In this document: one piece after another, positions 16,389-25,599 of the stretch | Numbering within the stretch: the stretch's first letter is position 1 | How the letters are laid out: every line of letters starts with the position of its first letter | Program-made: the position numbers and the translations under genes | The notes under the pieces: model-generated | What the model saw: the letters and a program-made list of their open reading frames with translations, nothing else | What the model was told of the DNA's origin: nothing | Databases searched by the model: none | Assembly: GCF_027111315.2 (NCBI RefSeq) | Contig: NZ_CP114289.2 | Coordinates: 2,976,001 to 3,040,000 of the forward strand | Direction: 5' to 3' | From: Flavobacterium limnophilum | Lineage (GTDB): Bacteria; Bacteroidota; Bacteroidia; Flavobacteriales; Flavobacteriaceae | DNA length: 64,000 nucleotides

Positions 16389-16835
16389 ATGGCAATTATA
16401 AAAAAAATAGCAACCACAGAGACCTATCCTGTAAGGCTTCCCGTGCTTCGAAAAGGAAAACCTGTAGAGAGTTGCCGCTTTGATGGTGACGACTTGGAAA
16501 CAACTCTTCATTTTGGACTTTTTTTGGATCAGGAATTAGTTGGCATCGTTTCATTGTTCAAAAAAAACAACCCTGTTTTCTTGGAAAAAAACCAGTTACA
16601 AATTCAAGGTATGGCTGTTTTGGAAAATCACAGAAAAAAAGATTTTGGCAAAGCACTCATCATCCAATGCGAAGAAGAATGCAAAAATCAAGGTGCGGAC
16701 TTGATTTGGTTCAATGCGAGAATGGAAGCCTGCGGATTCTATGAAAAAATGGGATACCAAAAAACAGGCACACCTTTTGCAATTCCCGATGTTGGAGAAC
16801 ATATCATAATGTTTAAAAATAATAAAAATGAATAA
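16389..16835 (+). CDS. GNAT-family N-acetyltransferase
   Basis: A 148-residue acetyltransferase. The acetyl-CoA binding core reads LQIQGMAVLENHRKKDFGKALIIQCEEE, with a variant of the R/QxxGxG/A motif (RKKDFGKA). IWFNARMEACGFYEKMGYQKTG is the usual final GFYxKxGF block. The donor is acetyl-CoA; the acceptor is unknown. The ATG at 16389 is used rather than an upstream in-frame start, which would add ten residues with no family similarity. Its end overlaps the next gene by 8 bases. Confidence 0.88.
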   Translation: MAIIKKIATTETYPVRLPVLRKGKPVESCRFDGDDLETTLHFGLFLDQELVGIVSLFKKNNPVFLEKNQLQIQGMAVLENHRKKDFGKALIIQCEEECKNQGADLIWFNARMEACGFYEKMGYQKTGTPFAIPDVGEHIIMFKNNKNE

Positions 16836-18414
16836 ATTTTTTATTTTATTTCTGATATTCAATGTTTTCAGTTGTGAAAAAGAAGTAACAAAAAAGAAAG
16901 CAACTCTTAGTTCATCAACTCCAATTCCGGCAATTCAACCAGAAGCAAAAACATTTCTGGTCGACAGTGCTTTGGTACAATCTTTCAAAAACAAATTACT
17001 CAATGAGTTGTATAAATCTACCGATCATAAAATTATTTGGCTATCAGGAGAAAACAGAAAAATTATCTTGGAAGAACTCTACAATTCCGAAGACGAAGGA
17101 CTAAATCCCGCTGATTACAATGTAAATAAGTTGAGAAAATTTGAAAGAAAAATCACCAGTCTAAACAATCAGGAAATGGCAAATTATGACATTTTACTTT
17201 CTCAAAGCTTTCAAAAATACATTTCACACTTATCCAATGGAAGGTTAAATCCCCGAGAATTGTACAAAAACTGGGATTTGAAAGAAAACAAAATAGACAT
17301 TAACAAAACAATAGTCAATCTACTTAAAAGTGACTCGTTGGCCTATAAAATTGAACTTTTGAAACCCCAGCATCTTGTTTACAAAAAACTAAAAAAAGCC
17401 CTCAAAATAATTAACACTTTACCAAAAGATGCTTTTAAAAGAATAGAAATAACAAATAAAATTGTTCAAAACGACACCAATCCCTCTTTAATTGGCATCA
17501 AAAAAAGACTAATTTATTGGAAAGACATGCAATCAAAAGACAGCTTGACACCTATTTATGACGAAGAAACCGCCCAAGCCATAAAAAAATTTCAAACTCG
17601 CCACGGATTGGCGGCGGATGGAGTTATTGGAAAAGGAACTGTTGCATCGCTTAACTTTTCGAAAAAACAGCGTAGAGAGCAAATCATTGCCAACATGGAA
17701 CGATGGAAATGGTTTCCAAAAGAAATGGGAAACGAATATATAATCATCAATATTCCTGATTATAAATTAACCTTGGTTAAAAATCAAGACACGATCAGGA
17801 CGCATAAAGCAATTGTTGGAAGAGCTAAAAGAAAAACTCCAGTTTTGACTTCAAAGTTGACACAAGCGATTTTTAATCCTACTTGGACCGTTCCTCCAAC
17901 TATTCTGAGAGAAGACGTAATCCCGGCCATTTTAAAAAACCGAAACTATTTAGCCCAAACAAACATCAAATTATATGACAAAAACGGAAACTTAGTTCCT
18001 GCAAGCAATTGGAGATTATCCAATGCAAATAGCTATCGTTATGTACAAAGCCCCGGAACCTTTAATTCGCTGGGAATGGTCAAGCTGACTTTTCCTAATC
18101 GTTTTTCTGTGTATTTACACGATACAAATCATAAAGAATTTTTCACAAAATCCGAACGTTCCTTGAGTTCAGGCTGTATCAGGGTTGACAATCCATTAGA
18201 ACTAACCGAATATTTATTAGACGACGCAGCCTATTGGAATTTAGAAAAAATTACCGAAACGCTCCAAAGCGAGAAAACGAAACAGATTAACATAAAAAAA
18301 CAAGTCCAAATCCATGTCCTATATTGGACAGCTTGGAGCGAAAAAAACACCCTGATTTTTAGAGATGATATCTACGATCTGGATGCCGATTTGTATGACA
18401 AACTAAGAAGCTGA
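16828..18414 (+). CDS. L,D-transpeptidase lipoprotein (YcbB/LdtD type)
   Basis: A 528-residue murein L,D-transpeptidase with a lipoprotein signal (FNVFSC, Cys about 16). Order: a YcbB scaffold (about 40-230, with EDEGLNPADYNVNKL), a peptidoglycan-binding domain (about 245-280, AIKKFQTRHGLAADGVIGKGT) and a YkuD catalytic domain (about 305-480). The catalytic C450 sits in LSSGCIRV, with the partner His in YLHDTNH. It makes 3-3 crosslinks or attaches proteins to peptidoglycan in the periplasm. Size and layout match the LdtD group. The start overlaps the GNAT gene; the end overlaps a second, unrelated transpeptidase-like gene by 12 bases, convergent. Confidence 0.92.
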   Translation: MNKFFILFLIFNVFSCEKEVTKKKATLSSSTPIPAIQPEAKTFLVDSALVQSFKNKLLNELYKSTDHKIIWLSGENRKIILEELYNSEDEGLNPADYNVNKLRKFERKITSLNNQEMANYDILLSQSFQKYISHLSNGRLNPRELYKNWDLKENKIDINKTIVNLLKSDSLAYKIELLKPQHLVYKKLKKALKIINTLPKDAFKRIEITNKIVQNDTNPSLIGIKKRLIYWKDMQSKDSLTPIYDEETAQAIKKFQTRHGLAADGVIGKGTVASLNFSKKQRREQIIANMERWKWFPKEMGNEYIIINIPDYKLTLVKNQDTIRTHKAIVGRAKRKTPVLTSKLTQAIFNPTWTVPPTILREDVIPAILKNRNYLAQTNIKLYDKNGNLVPASNWRLSNANSYRYVQSPGTFNSLGMVKLTFPNRFSVYLHDTNHKEFFTKSERSLSSGCIRVDNPLELTEYLLDDAAYWNLEKITETLQSEKTKQINIKKQVQIHVLYWTAWSEKNTLIFRDDIYDLDADLYDKLRS

Positions 18415-19131
18415 ATCAAAAATTTCTTTAAAAGTTCTTGAAGGATGATATATAAACAAACAGGATTTGTTTTTTATCGTGTTAACGATTTCACTGAGTA
18501 CTTCTTGCGGAATAGCTGGACAACCCAGGCTTCTTCCCAATCTTTTATTACACTTGATAAATGCGTTTGAAACATAATTTGCCGAATGCATTACCACGCC
18601 TCTTTCTCTGGCATTGTCGTTCACACCTTTTTCTAGACCGTCCAATTTCAAAGACATTCCATGTTTTCCTTTATATACTTCACCCGTGACATAAAATCCC
18701 AAACTACTTTTAAAGGATTTATTGGCATTCGAAAAACTGTTGGCAAACTCCTCGCCAGTATTTCGTCCGTGGGCAACCAAGGAATTATACAAAATGGTAT
18801 TTGTACCTAAATCAATCACCCAAAGCCTTTTAACATTAGAAGACAAACTAAAATCCACCAAGGTTATTATGTTTTTTTGTATCAATCCTTTTTCTTTCAA
18901 AAGATAAAACCCTTTCAAGGCTTCTTTAAAACTTTCGATATTAGGCAAGGCAAATTGATTAGTATTAAGCGACTTATAAATCACTTCTACATTAGACTCG
19001 AAGCTAGGTTTAGACACAATGGCAACTTCTGGCTTTTTGGAATTTTCGGGATTGGTAAATTTTTCTTCTTTGAAATAAAACGAAAACAAAAGAAACAAAA
19101 CAGCAAGAAACATCTTATAAATCATTGACAA
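18403..19131 (-). CDS. Murein L,D-transpeptidase catalytic-domain family protein
   Basis: A 242-residue secreted protein with a hydrophobic N-terminus. The core matches the YkuD-like_2 family rather than YkuD proper: LWVIDLGTNTILYNSLVAHG, then ANSFSNANKSFKSSLGFYVT, then MHSANYVS and LGRSLGCPAIP, with catalytic Cys in SLGCP and His in VVMHSA. It probably acts on peptidoglycan. A minus-strand -7 box TACATTTG is at 19162-19169. It is convergent with the LdtD-type gene, so two peptidoglycan enzymes of different families are neighbours. Confidence 0.87.
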   Translation of the reverse strand: MSMIYKMFLAVLFLLFSFYFKEEKFTNPENSKKPEVAIVSKPSFESNVEVIYKSLNTNQFALPNIESFKEALKGFYLLKEKGLIQKNIITLVDFSLSSNVKRLWVIDLGTNTILYNSLVAHGRNTGEEFANSFSNANKSFKSSLGFYVTGEVYKGKHGMSLKLDGLEKGVNDNARERGVVMHSANYVSNAFIKCNKRLGRSLGCPAIPQEVLSEIVNTIKNKSCLFIYHPSRTFKEIFDSAS

Positions 19132-19161
19132 CGTATAGGTTACACTTCAAACTAAGGACTG

Positions 19162-19169
19162 CAAATGTA
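19162..19169 (-). promoter_or_regulatory. -7 box TACATTTG of the L,D-transpeptidase-family gene
   Basis: Exact TAnnTTTG match on the minus strand, 30 bases before the ATG at 19131. Confidence 0.55.
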
Positions 19170-19287
19170 TTACATAAATGCAATTTTTCTCAAAAATTAA
19201 GAAAAAAATATGATTTAGACAGCCAAATTACGCCAGCCTCTTTGCTGTAAAAATTCACATTTTATTTGCTTTTTGTGTTAATTTTAC

Positions 19288-19295
19288 TATTTTTG
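19288..19295 (+). promoter_or_regulatory. -7 box TATTTTTG of the DUF5916 gene
   Basis: Exact TAnnTTTG match, 20 bases before the ATG at 19316. Confidence 0.6.
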
Positions 19296-19315
19296 CTTAA
19301 CCATAATCATAATAT

Positions 19316-21709
19316 ATGCCGAAGTTTTACTCTTCAACTCTACTTATTTTGATTTTTATCAATTTTAGCTCTTACAGCCAAAAAAAGATACTTCAGGCAA
19401 AATCGACTATGGAAAACATCGTCATTGACGGAAAAAGCAACGAAGAAACTTGGAAATCTGCCCCAATTGCGACAGATTTTGTTATGTATGAACCTGATAA
19501 TGGAAAACCCATCAGCGACAGCAAGAAGACAGAGGTAAAAATTCTCTATGACAATACCGCCATTTATGTATTGGCCATATTACGCGATGAGGAACCCAAT
19601 AAAATTTCAAAAGAATTAACTAATCGTGATGTTGCCGGAATTTCAGATCAATTTATGGTTTCCATCAATGGATACAATGATGGTCAGCAGGATTTCAGGT
19701 TTTATGTAAGTGCCGCCGGCGTTCAAATGGATTGTTTGGCCATAGAAGACAACGAGGATTATACCTGGGACGCCATTTGGAGCAGCGAAGTAAGCCTAAC
19801 CGATTTTGGATGGGTTGTAGAAATGAAAATTCCTTATGCTGCATTACGATTTTCAAAAGCCGAAAAACAAACTTGGGGCATCAATTTTATGCGCGAGATA
19901 AAACGGGATTTCCAAAAATATACTTGGAATCACATTGATACCAAAATAGGTTCCATAATTACGCAAGAAGGAATTCTGGAAGGAATTGAAAACATAAAAA
20001 CGCCTACCAGACTTTTCTTTATACCATATACTTCGGCTTATTATCAACAAAATGGATCCGATTCCGACAAAACGTTTAAAGCAGGAATGGACATCAAATA
20101 TGGAATAAACGATGCATTTACACTTGACGCCATATTAGTTCCTGACTTTGGACAAACCAAGTTTGACAATGCCATTTTGAATCTGGAGCCTTTCGAGCAG
20201 CAACTCAACGAAAACAGGCCTTTTTTTACCGAAGCAACCGACTTGTTTGCAAAAGGCGGCTTGTTTTATTCCAGAAGAATTGGTGGCGAACCATTTATCG
20301 AACCCGAAACAAAGGTTAACGAAGAAATTACCGACTATCCAAGCACTGTCGATTTAATCAATGCCGTAAAAGTTTCAGGTCGGACATACAAAGGTTTAGG
20401 AATTGGAGTTTTGAATGCCGTTACCGAAAAAACATATGCCACCATTCGCGACACCATAACAAATGTATCAAGAAAAGAGGTTATTGAACCATTGGCCAAT
20501 TATAATGTTTTGGTTTTTGACCAACGCTTTAATCAAAACTCATCCGTTTCCTTTGTGAATACAAATACCGTTAGAAATGGCAGTTTTCGTGATGCCAATG
20601 CTTCAGCTTTATTGTTTGATTTGAACACAAAATCCAATACATACAATTTGTTTGGAGACTTTAAATATAGCTACATCAATGAAGAGGAAGATTATGACGG
20701 TTTCAAAACAGCCCTGAATTTTGCGAAAACCAGTGGAAAATTCAGGTATTTGTTTTCGACAAAATACCTGTCCGAGAATTACGATATTAATGATTTGGGA
20801 ATCATTTTTGTTACAAATTACCACGCCGCTTATGCCGAAACAAGTTATAGAATCGTGAACCCGACAAAAGTTTTTAATACTTTCAAAGCCTCTCAAAACA
20901 TAAATATTGAAAGACAAAATACGACTGGTAAAACCCAGGAAGCCTGGTATCAGATTATTGCCAAAGCAACGACATTAAAAAACCATTATCTTGAATTTCT
21001 TTTTCAAATCAACCCATTAGATCGATTTGATTTTTACGAACCACGTGAAATTGGGAAATATGTTTACATCCCTAAAAGCGCATCTATATATTCTCGTTAC
21101 GGATCCGACCAAAACAAGAAATTTAGCACTGATATAGACGGAACTATTGAAAAATTTGATGAAGATAAAAGAGCAACATATGCCATATCTCCTGGTCTAA
21201 AATACCGATTTAACGATAAATTTTCATTGTTTTACAACTTTGCATACACTCACATGATAAATGACAGAGGCTGGGTTGGTTTTGACAATGACGACATTAT
21301 TTTTGCTGAACGCAATCGAGAAATTGTGCAACATGATTTAACGGGCAAATATTCCATTACCAACAAAATGACTTTTAATCTTATTGCAAGATATTATTGG
21401 TCCTATTCTGAAAACCACGAATTTTTCACACTTCAAGACGATGGTTATTTAACGCCAAACCCAAGTTATTCAGAAAACAAAAACAGAAATTTCAACTCAT
21501 GGAATTTAGATTTTTCCTACTCTTGGTGGTTTGCCCCAGGAAGCGAACTTTCTGTCTTATATAGAAATTATGCACAAGAAAGCACAAACCTTGTCGAAAA
21601 AAATGCACATACAAACCTTGAAAATGTTTTTGACGGCAACTTGACCAATATTTTTTCGATCAGCCTACGCTACTACATTGACTACAATTCCCTGAAAAAC
21701 AAACGTTAA
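19316..21709 (+). CDS. DUF5916 outer-membrane protein with CBM9-like domain
   Basis: A 797-residue protein with a signal peptide (about 1-21, SSYSQ). A carbohydrate-binding family 9-like sandwich spans about 28-205: IVIDGKSNEETWKSAP, TEVKILYDNTAIYVLAILRDE, then TWGINFMREIKR. A long C-terminal DUF5916 region follows (about 230-797), rich in aromatic beta strands and ending in a strand pair that fits an outer-membrane barrel. Landmarks are DIKYGINDAFTLDAILVPDFGQ and ENRPFFTEATDLF. Function is not established; the family is common in Bacteroidota. It stands alone with its own promoter. Confidence 0.88.
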   Translation: MPKFYSSTLLILIFINFSSYSQKKILQAKSTMENIVIDGKSNEETWKSAPIATDFVMYEPDNGKPISDSKKTEVKILYDNTAIYVLAILRDEEPNKISKELTNRDVAGISDQFMVSINGYNDGQQDFRFYVSAAGVQMDCLAIEDNEDYTWDAIWSSEVSLTDFGWVVEMKIPYAALRFSKAEKQTWGINFMREIKRDFQKYTWNHIDTKIGSIITQEGILEGIENIKTPTRLFFIPYTSAYYQQNGSDSDKTFKAGMDIKYGINDAFTLDAILVPDFGQTKFDNAILNLEPFEQQLNENRPFFTEATDLFAKGGLFYSRRIGGEPFIEPETKVNEEITDYPSTVDLINAVKVSGRTYKGLGIGVLNAVTEKTYATIRDTITNVSRKEVIEPLANYNVLVFDQRFNQNSSVSFVNTNTVRNGSFRDANASALLFDLNTKSNTYNLFGDFKYSYINEEEDYDGFKTALNFAKTSGKFRYLFSTKYLSENYDINDLGIIFVTNYHAAYAETSYRIVNPTKVFNTFKASQNINIERQNTTGKTQEAWYQIIAKATTLKNHYLEFLFQINPLDRFDFYEPREIGKYVYIPKSASIYSRYGSDQNKKFSTDIDGTIEKFDEDKRATYAISPGLKYRFNDKFSLFYNFAYTHMINDRGWVGFDNDDIIFAERNREIVQHDLTGKYSITNKMTFNLIARYYWSYSENHEFFTLQDDGYLTPNPSYSENKNRNFNSWNLDFSYSWWFAPGSELSVLYRNYAQESTNLVEKNAHTNLENVFDGNLTNIFSISLRYYIDYNSLKNKR

Positions 21710-21826
21710 AATACATTTATTTCAAGAAAAGACCGCTTCTCCGACACAATTTGCATTATTTTCAATTCTTAACTTAAAAATGCACAATAGTGATTTTTAT
21801 CATCTAAAACATTTTTAGAAATGCTT

Positions 21827-21834
21827 TATCTTTG
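21827..21834 (+). promoter_or_regulatory. -7 box TATCTTTG of gpmI
   Basis: Exact TAnnTTTG match, 17 bases before the ATG at 21852. Confidence 0.6.
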
Positions 21835-21851
21835 CATAAAAACACTTCACA

Positions 21852-23369
21852 ATGAACAAAAAAGTAATCCTCATGATCCTGGACGGTTGGGGAAAATCTC
21901 CAGACCCGAAAGTTTCAGCAATTGACAATGCAGACATTCCTTTCATCAATAGTTTATATACAAAATACCCAAGCGCACAGCTTCGAACCGACGGCTTGAA
22001 CGTGGGCTTGCCAGAAGGACAAATGGGAAATTCTGAGGTTGGACACATGAACCTTGGCGCAGGAAGAATTATATACCAAGATTTGGCCAAAATAAATCTT
22101 GCCGTAGAAAACAAAACATTAAACACCGAACCTGTATTAGTTGACGCCTTCCAATATGCCAAAGACAAAAATGTGGACGTGCATTTTCTTGGATTGGTTT
22201 CAGATGGCGGCGTGCATTCCCATACTTCTCACTTAAGAGGTTTGATTGACGCAACCCAAGATTTTGGATTGCAAAAAGTCTTCGTTCACGCCTTCACGGA
22301 TGGTCGCGACGTAGATCCAAAATCAGGAGCAAAATATATTCAAGATTTAGAAAATTATATTTCAAAAACAACGGTAAAAATTGCATCGGTAGTTGGAAGA
22401 TATTATGCCATGGATCGTGACAAACGTTGGGAAAGAGTTAAAATCGCCTATGATCTATTGGTAAACGGAACCGGAACCCATTCGAAAAACGTTGCAAAAA
22501 ACATCGAAGAAAGTTATGCAAAAGACATAACCGACGAATTTATCGATCCAATTATTGCCGTTGACGAAAATGACAAACCGTTATCTACCATAAAAGAAGG
22601 TGATGTCGTGATTTTCTTCAACTTTAGAACGGATAGAGGACGTGAATTGACCGAAACTTTGTCGCAACAAGATTTCCACGAGCAAAACATGCACAAACTT
22701 AATTTGTACTATGTTACGCTTACCAACTATGACGAAACCTACCAAAACGTAAAAGTGGTTTACAACAAAGACAATATCACCGAAACCCTTGGTGAAGTTT
22801 TGGAAAAAGCAGGCAAAAAACAAATAAGAATCGCCGAAACAGAAAAATATCCTCACGTTACATTCTTCTTTTCTGGAGGTAGAGAATTACCTTTCGAAGG
22901 TGAAAGCCGAATCCTGAAAAACTCTCCAAAAGTAGCCACTTACGATTTGCAACCAGAAATGAGTGCTTATGAACTGGCTGATGCATTAGTACCAGAATTG
23001 GAAAAAGGCGAAGTGGATTTTGTTTGCCTCAATTTTGCCAATGGAGACATGGTAGGACATACTGGAGTGATGAGTGCGGCAATAAAAGCGTGTGAAGCCG
23101 TTGACAAATGTGTCGAAAAAGTAATCACTGCGGCTTTGGCCAATGGTTACACAACATTGGTGATTGCAGACCACGGTAACTGCGAAACGATGATAAATCC
23201 TGATGGAAGTCCAAACACGGCGCATACCACAAATCCAGTTCCTTTTATTTTAGTTGATCCAGAATTAAAAGAAGTTCACGACGGAGTTTTGGGAGATATG
23301 GCCCCAACCATCTTGGAATTGATGGGAATTGAAAAACCCGCAATTATGACCAGACATTCACTACTATAA
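21852..23369 (+). CDS. gpmI: 2,3-bisphosphoglycerate-independent phosphoglycerate mutase
   Basis: A 505-residue glycolytic enzyme that interconverts 3- and 2-phosphoglycerate through a phosphoserine intermediate using two Mn2+ ions. Metal ligand D11 is in MILDGWG. The nucleophile S61 is in QMGNSEVGHMNLGAGR. Later ligand motifs include FTDGRDVDP, NFANGDMVGHTG and IADHGNCE, and HTTNPVPFIL near the end. Length matches the family (about 510). A strong -7 box is just upstream and a hairpin terminator follows at 23392-23416. Confidence 0.97.
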   Translation: MNKKVILMILDGWGKSPDPKVSAIDNADIPFINSLYTKYPSAQLRTDGLNVGLPEGQMGNSEVGHMNLGAGRIIYQDLAKINLAVENKTLNTEPVLVDAFQYAKDKNVDVHFLGLVSDGGVHSHTSHLRGLIDATQDFGLQKVFVHAFTDGRDVDPKSGAKYIQDLENYISKTTVKIASVVGRYYAMDRDKRWERVKIAYDLLVNGTGTHSKNVAKNIEESYAKDITDEFIDPIIAVDENDKPLSTIKEGDVVIFFNFRTDRGRELTETLSQQDFHEQNMHKLNLYYVTLTNYDETYQNVKVVYNKDNITETLGEVLEKAGKKQIRIAETEKYPHVTFFFSGGRELPFEGESRILKNSPKVATYDLQPEMSAYELADALVPELEKGEVDFVCLNFANGDMVGHTGVMSAAIKACEAVDKCVEKVITAALANGYTTLVIADHGNCETMINPDGSPNTAHTTNPVPFILVDPELKEVHDGVLGDMAPTILELMGIEKPAIMTRHSLL

Positions 23370-23391
23370 TAATTAGTGATTTTTCATAAGG

Positions 23392-23416
23392 AGTCCCGCA
23401 ACTTGCGGGACTTTTT
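23392..23416 (+). terminator. Rho-independent terminator of gpmI
   Basis: AGTCCCGC-AACTT-GCGGGACT followed by TTTTT. The T run overlaps the stop codon of the convergent CoA-transferase gene. Confidence 0.85.
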
Positions 23417-24689
23417 ATTTGGCATTTATCAAACTGTAATATTCCCTGTCAATCCATTCTTGATGGTTTGGATGTGCAATTTTGGTCATTTCAATGGCGC
23501 GTTGTTTCAGCGTTTTGCCATATAAATCAGCGATTCCGTTTTCGGTGATAATATATTGTACGTGGGAACGTGTCGAAACCACGCCCGCTCCTTGTTTTAA
23601 AAAAGGGACAATTCTGCTATCCCCATTTTTTGTTATGGAAGGTAGCGCAATAATTGCTTTTCCACCGTCGCTCAATGAAGCACCGCGAATAAAATCCATT
23701 TGACCGCCGACGCCGGAATACATTCTTGCACCAATGGAATCGGCGCAAACTTGACCCGTAATATCCACTTCTATGGCTGAATTGATGGCAACCATTTTTG
23801 GATTTTTTCGAATTCTTGCCGTATCATTGACATACGATGACTCCTTCATTTCTATAAAAGGATTGTCATGTACAAAATCATACAATCGTTGGGAACCAAT
23901 CAAAAAAGTGGCCAATGCCCTGCCCCTGCCCGTTCCTTTATAATTGCCGTTAATGACGTTACTTTCGATTAAATCAATCACGCCATCGGTAAACATTTCG
24001 GTGTGCAATCCCAAGTTTTTATGATTGGACAATTTAGACAAAGCTGCATTTGGTATGGAACCAATTCCCATTTGCAAAGTGCTTTCATCTTCAATCAAGG
24101 AAGCTATATAATTGCCTATTTTGTCTTCCAATGGGGAAATTTTTTCCGTTTCGTGACCGTAAATTGGCGTATTAATTTCAACCAAAAAATCAATTTCGGA
24201 AATATGAAGAATGCCGTCTCCAAAAGTTCGCGGCATTTGCGGATTCACCTGAGCAATTACTTTTTTGGAACTTTCAATTGCCGCCAATGTAGCTTCTACC
24301 GAAACTCCAAGAGAACAATATCCGTGGCTGTCCGGTGGCGATACGTGAATAAAAACCACATCCAAGGGCAATACTTTTTTCCTGAAAAGATAAGGCAATT
24401 CACTTAAAAAAACCGGCGTGTAGGAACCATTTCCCGAAACTAGGGTGTGCCTTACATTTGTCCCGATAAAAAAAGAATTCACGTGGAAACTGTCGGCCAA
24501 TTCTGGATTCGCATAACGCGCTTCGCCTTCTATGTGTAAATGACATATTTCTACATTTCTTAATTCTGAAGCTCTTTCTGTCAAGGCATTTGCCAATAGT
24601 GTAGGTGCGGCGGCGGCGGCTTGAAGATATATTCTGTCACCTGATTTTACAACTTTCACTGCTTCTTCGGCAGTCACATATTTGCTCAT
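23415..24689 (-). CDS. Acetyl-CoA hydrolase/transferase family protein
   Basis: A 424-residue family I CoA-transferase, of the acetyl-CoA hydrolase/4-hydroxybutyrate CoA-transferase group. Seen: VFIHVSPPDSHGYCSLGVSVE, the glycine-rich LQMGIGSIPNAALS, and LGLHTEMFTDGVIDLIE with the likely catalytic Glu. GVGGQMDFIRGASLSDGGKAIIA and VVSTRSHVQYIITENGIADL close the C-terminal domain. It moves CoA between short-chain acids, often acetate; the true substrate pair is not readable. A TAACTTTA box about 18 bases upstream is one off consensus. Confidence 0.9.
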   Translation of the reverse strand: MSKYVTAEEAVKVVKSGDRIYLQAAAAAPTLLANALTERASELRNVEICHLHIEGEARYANPELADSFHVNSFFIGTNVRHTLVSGNGSYTPVFLSELPYLFRKKVLPLDVVFIHVSPPDSHGYCSLGVSVEATLAAIESSKKVIAQVNPQMPRTFGDGILHISEIDFLVEINTPIYGHETEKISPLEDKIGNYIASLIEDESTLQMGIGSIPNAALSKLSNHKNLGLHTEMFTDGVIDLIESNVINGNYKGTGRGRALATFLIGSQRLYDFVHDNPFIEMKESSYVNDTARIRKNPKMVAINSAIEVDITGQVCADSIGARMYSGVGGQMDFIRGASLSDGGKAIIALPSITKNGDSRIVPFLKQGAGVVSTRSHVQYIITENGIADLYGKTLKQRAIEMTKIAHPNHQEWIDREYYSLINAK

Positions 24690-24894
24690 AAAGACTAAAT
24701 TTGGATTAAAGTTACATCATTATTACCCAAAAAAAAAAAGACATAACTCATATCCAATCAAATATTTATATAATCGGTTTTTTGACCGTATTCTTTTGTG
24801 CAAACTAGCCGAATAATTTATTTCTAAATTATGCCACAAGTATTCTTTTTATATTAAATAAAAGTTAAAGTCTCAATATTAAAAGTAATACTAT

Positions 24895-24902
24895 TATATT
24901 TG
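24895..24902 (+). promoter_or_regulatory. -7 box TATATTTG of the TetR-ABC-HlyD-TolC operon
   Basis: Exact TAnnTTTG match, 18 bases before the ATG at 24921. A TTG inside it is not a credible start codon. Confidence 0.6.
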
Positions 24903-24920
24903 CAACTTAATACATTGGAA

Positions 24921-25595
24921 ATGGATCAAATTTTATCAAATATAAAAATTCAATTAAACGAAAAGCTCTATGTAAAAGATCCTGAAACTTCTGCATTAGG
25001 CAAGAAAATTATTCAAGAAAGTATCCTTTTGATTGACAATATCGGCTTTGAGGAATTTACATTTAAAAAACTGGGAGAAAAAATTGGTTCCAATGAAAGT
25101 TCTATCTACCGTTATTTCGAAAATAAACATAAATTATTAGTCTATTTATCATCGTGGTATTGGAGTTGGATTGAATACCGATTAGTTTTTGCTACATCAA
25201 ATTATTCTGATTCTTTGGAAAAACTAAAAAAAGCCATTTCAATAGTCACTGAAAAGGTAGAAGACGACCAAAAAACACTGCACATCAATGAATCTATTTT
25301 GAACAAAATCATTATTGCAGAGTTTACCAAAACTTTCCACACCAAAGAAGTGGACCAAGAAAACAAAGAAGGTTTTTATTTTATCTACATCAGGGTCATT
25401 AATAGAATAACATCTTTTATAAAAGAAGTAAACCCAGAATATTTATATGCCAAAAGCCTTGCCTCAAGTATTGTTGAAGGAGCTTTACACCAGCACTTTT
25501 TAAAAGATCACATGCAATCTGTCACCGATTGTAACCAGACGACAAGTCCAACAGATTTTTATTTCAACCTTATTGAAAATTTACTCAAAAAATAA
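24921..25595 (+). CDS. TetR/AcrR-family transcriptional regulator
   Basis: A 224-residue regulator. The N-terminal helix-turn-helix lies at about 25-70: KKIIQESILLIDNIGFEEFTF, then LGEKIGSNESSIYRYFENKHKLL, the classic TetR recognition helix. The larger ligand domain is helical and not matched to a known inducer. As first gene of an export operon it probably represses its own promoter at 24895-24902. The ATG at 24921 is chosen because the earlier TTG is in the -7 box. Only 4 bases separate it from the ABC gene. Confidence 0.88.
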   Translation: MDQILSNIKIQLNEKLYVKDPETSALGKKIIQESILLIDNIGFEEFTFKKLGEKIGSNESSIYRYFENKHKLLVYLSSWYWSWIEYRLVFATSNYSDSLEKLKKAISIVTEKVEDDQKTLHINESILNKIIIAEFTKTFHTKEVDQENKEGFYFIYIRVINRITSFIKEVNPEYLYAKSLASSIVEGALHQHFLKDHMQSVTDCNQTTSPTDFYFNLIENLLKK

Positions 25596-25599
25596 AAAT

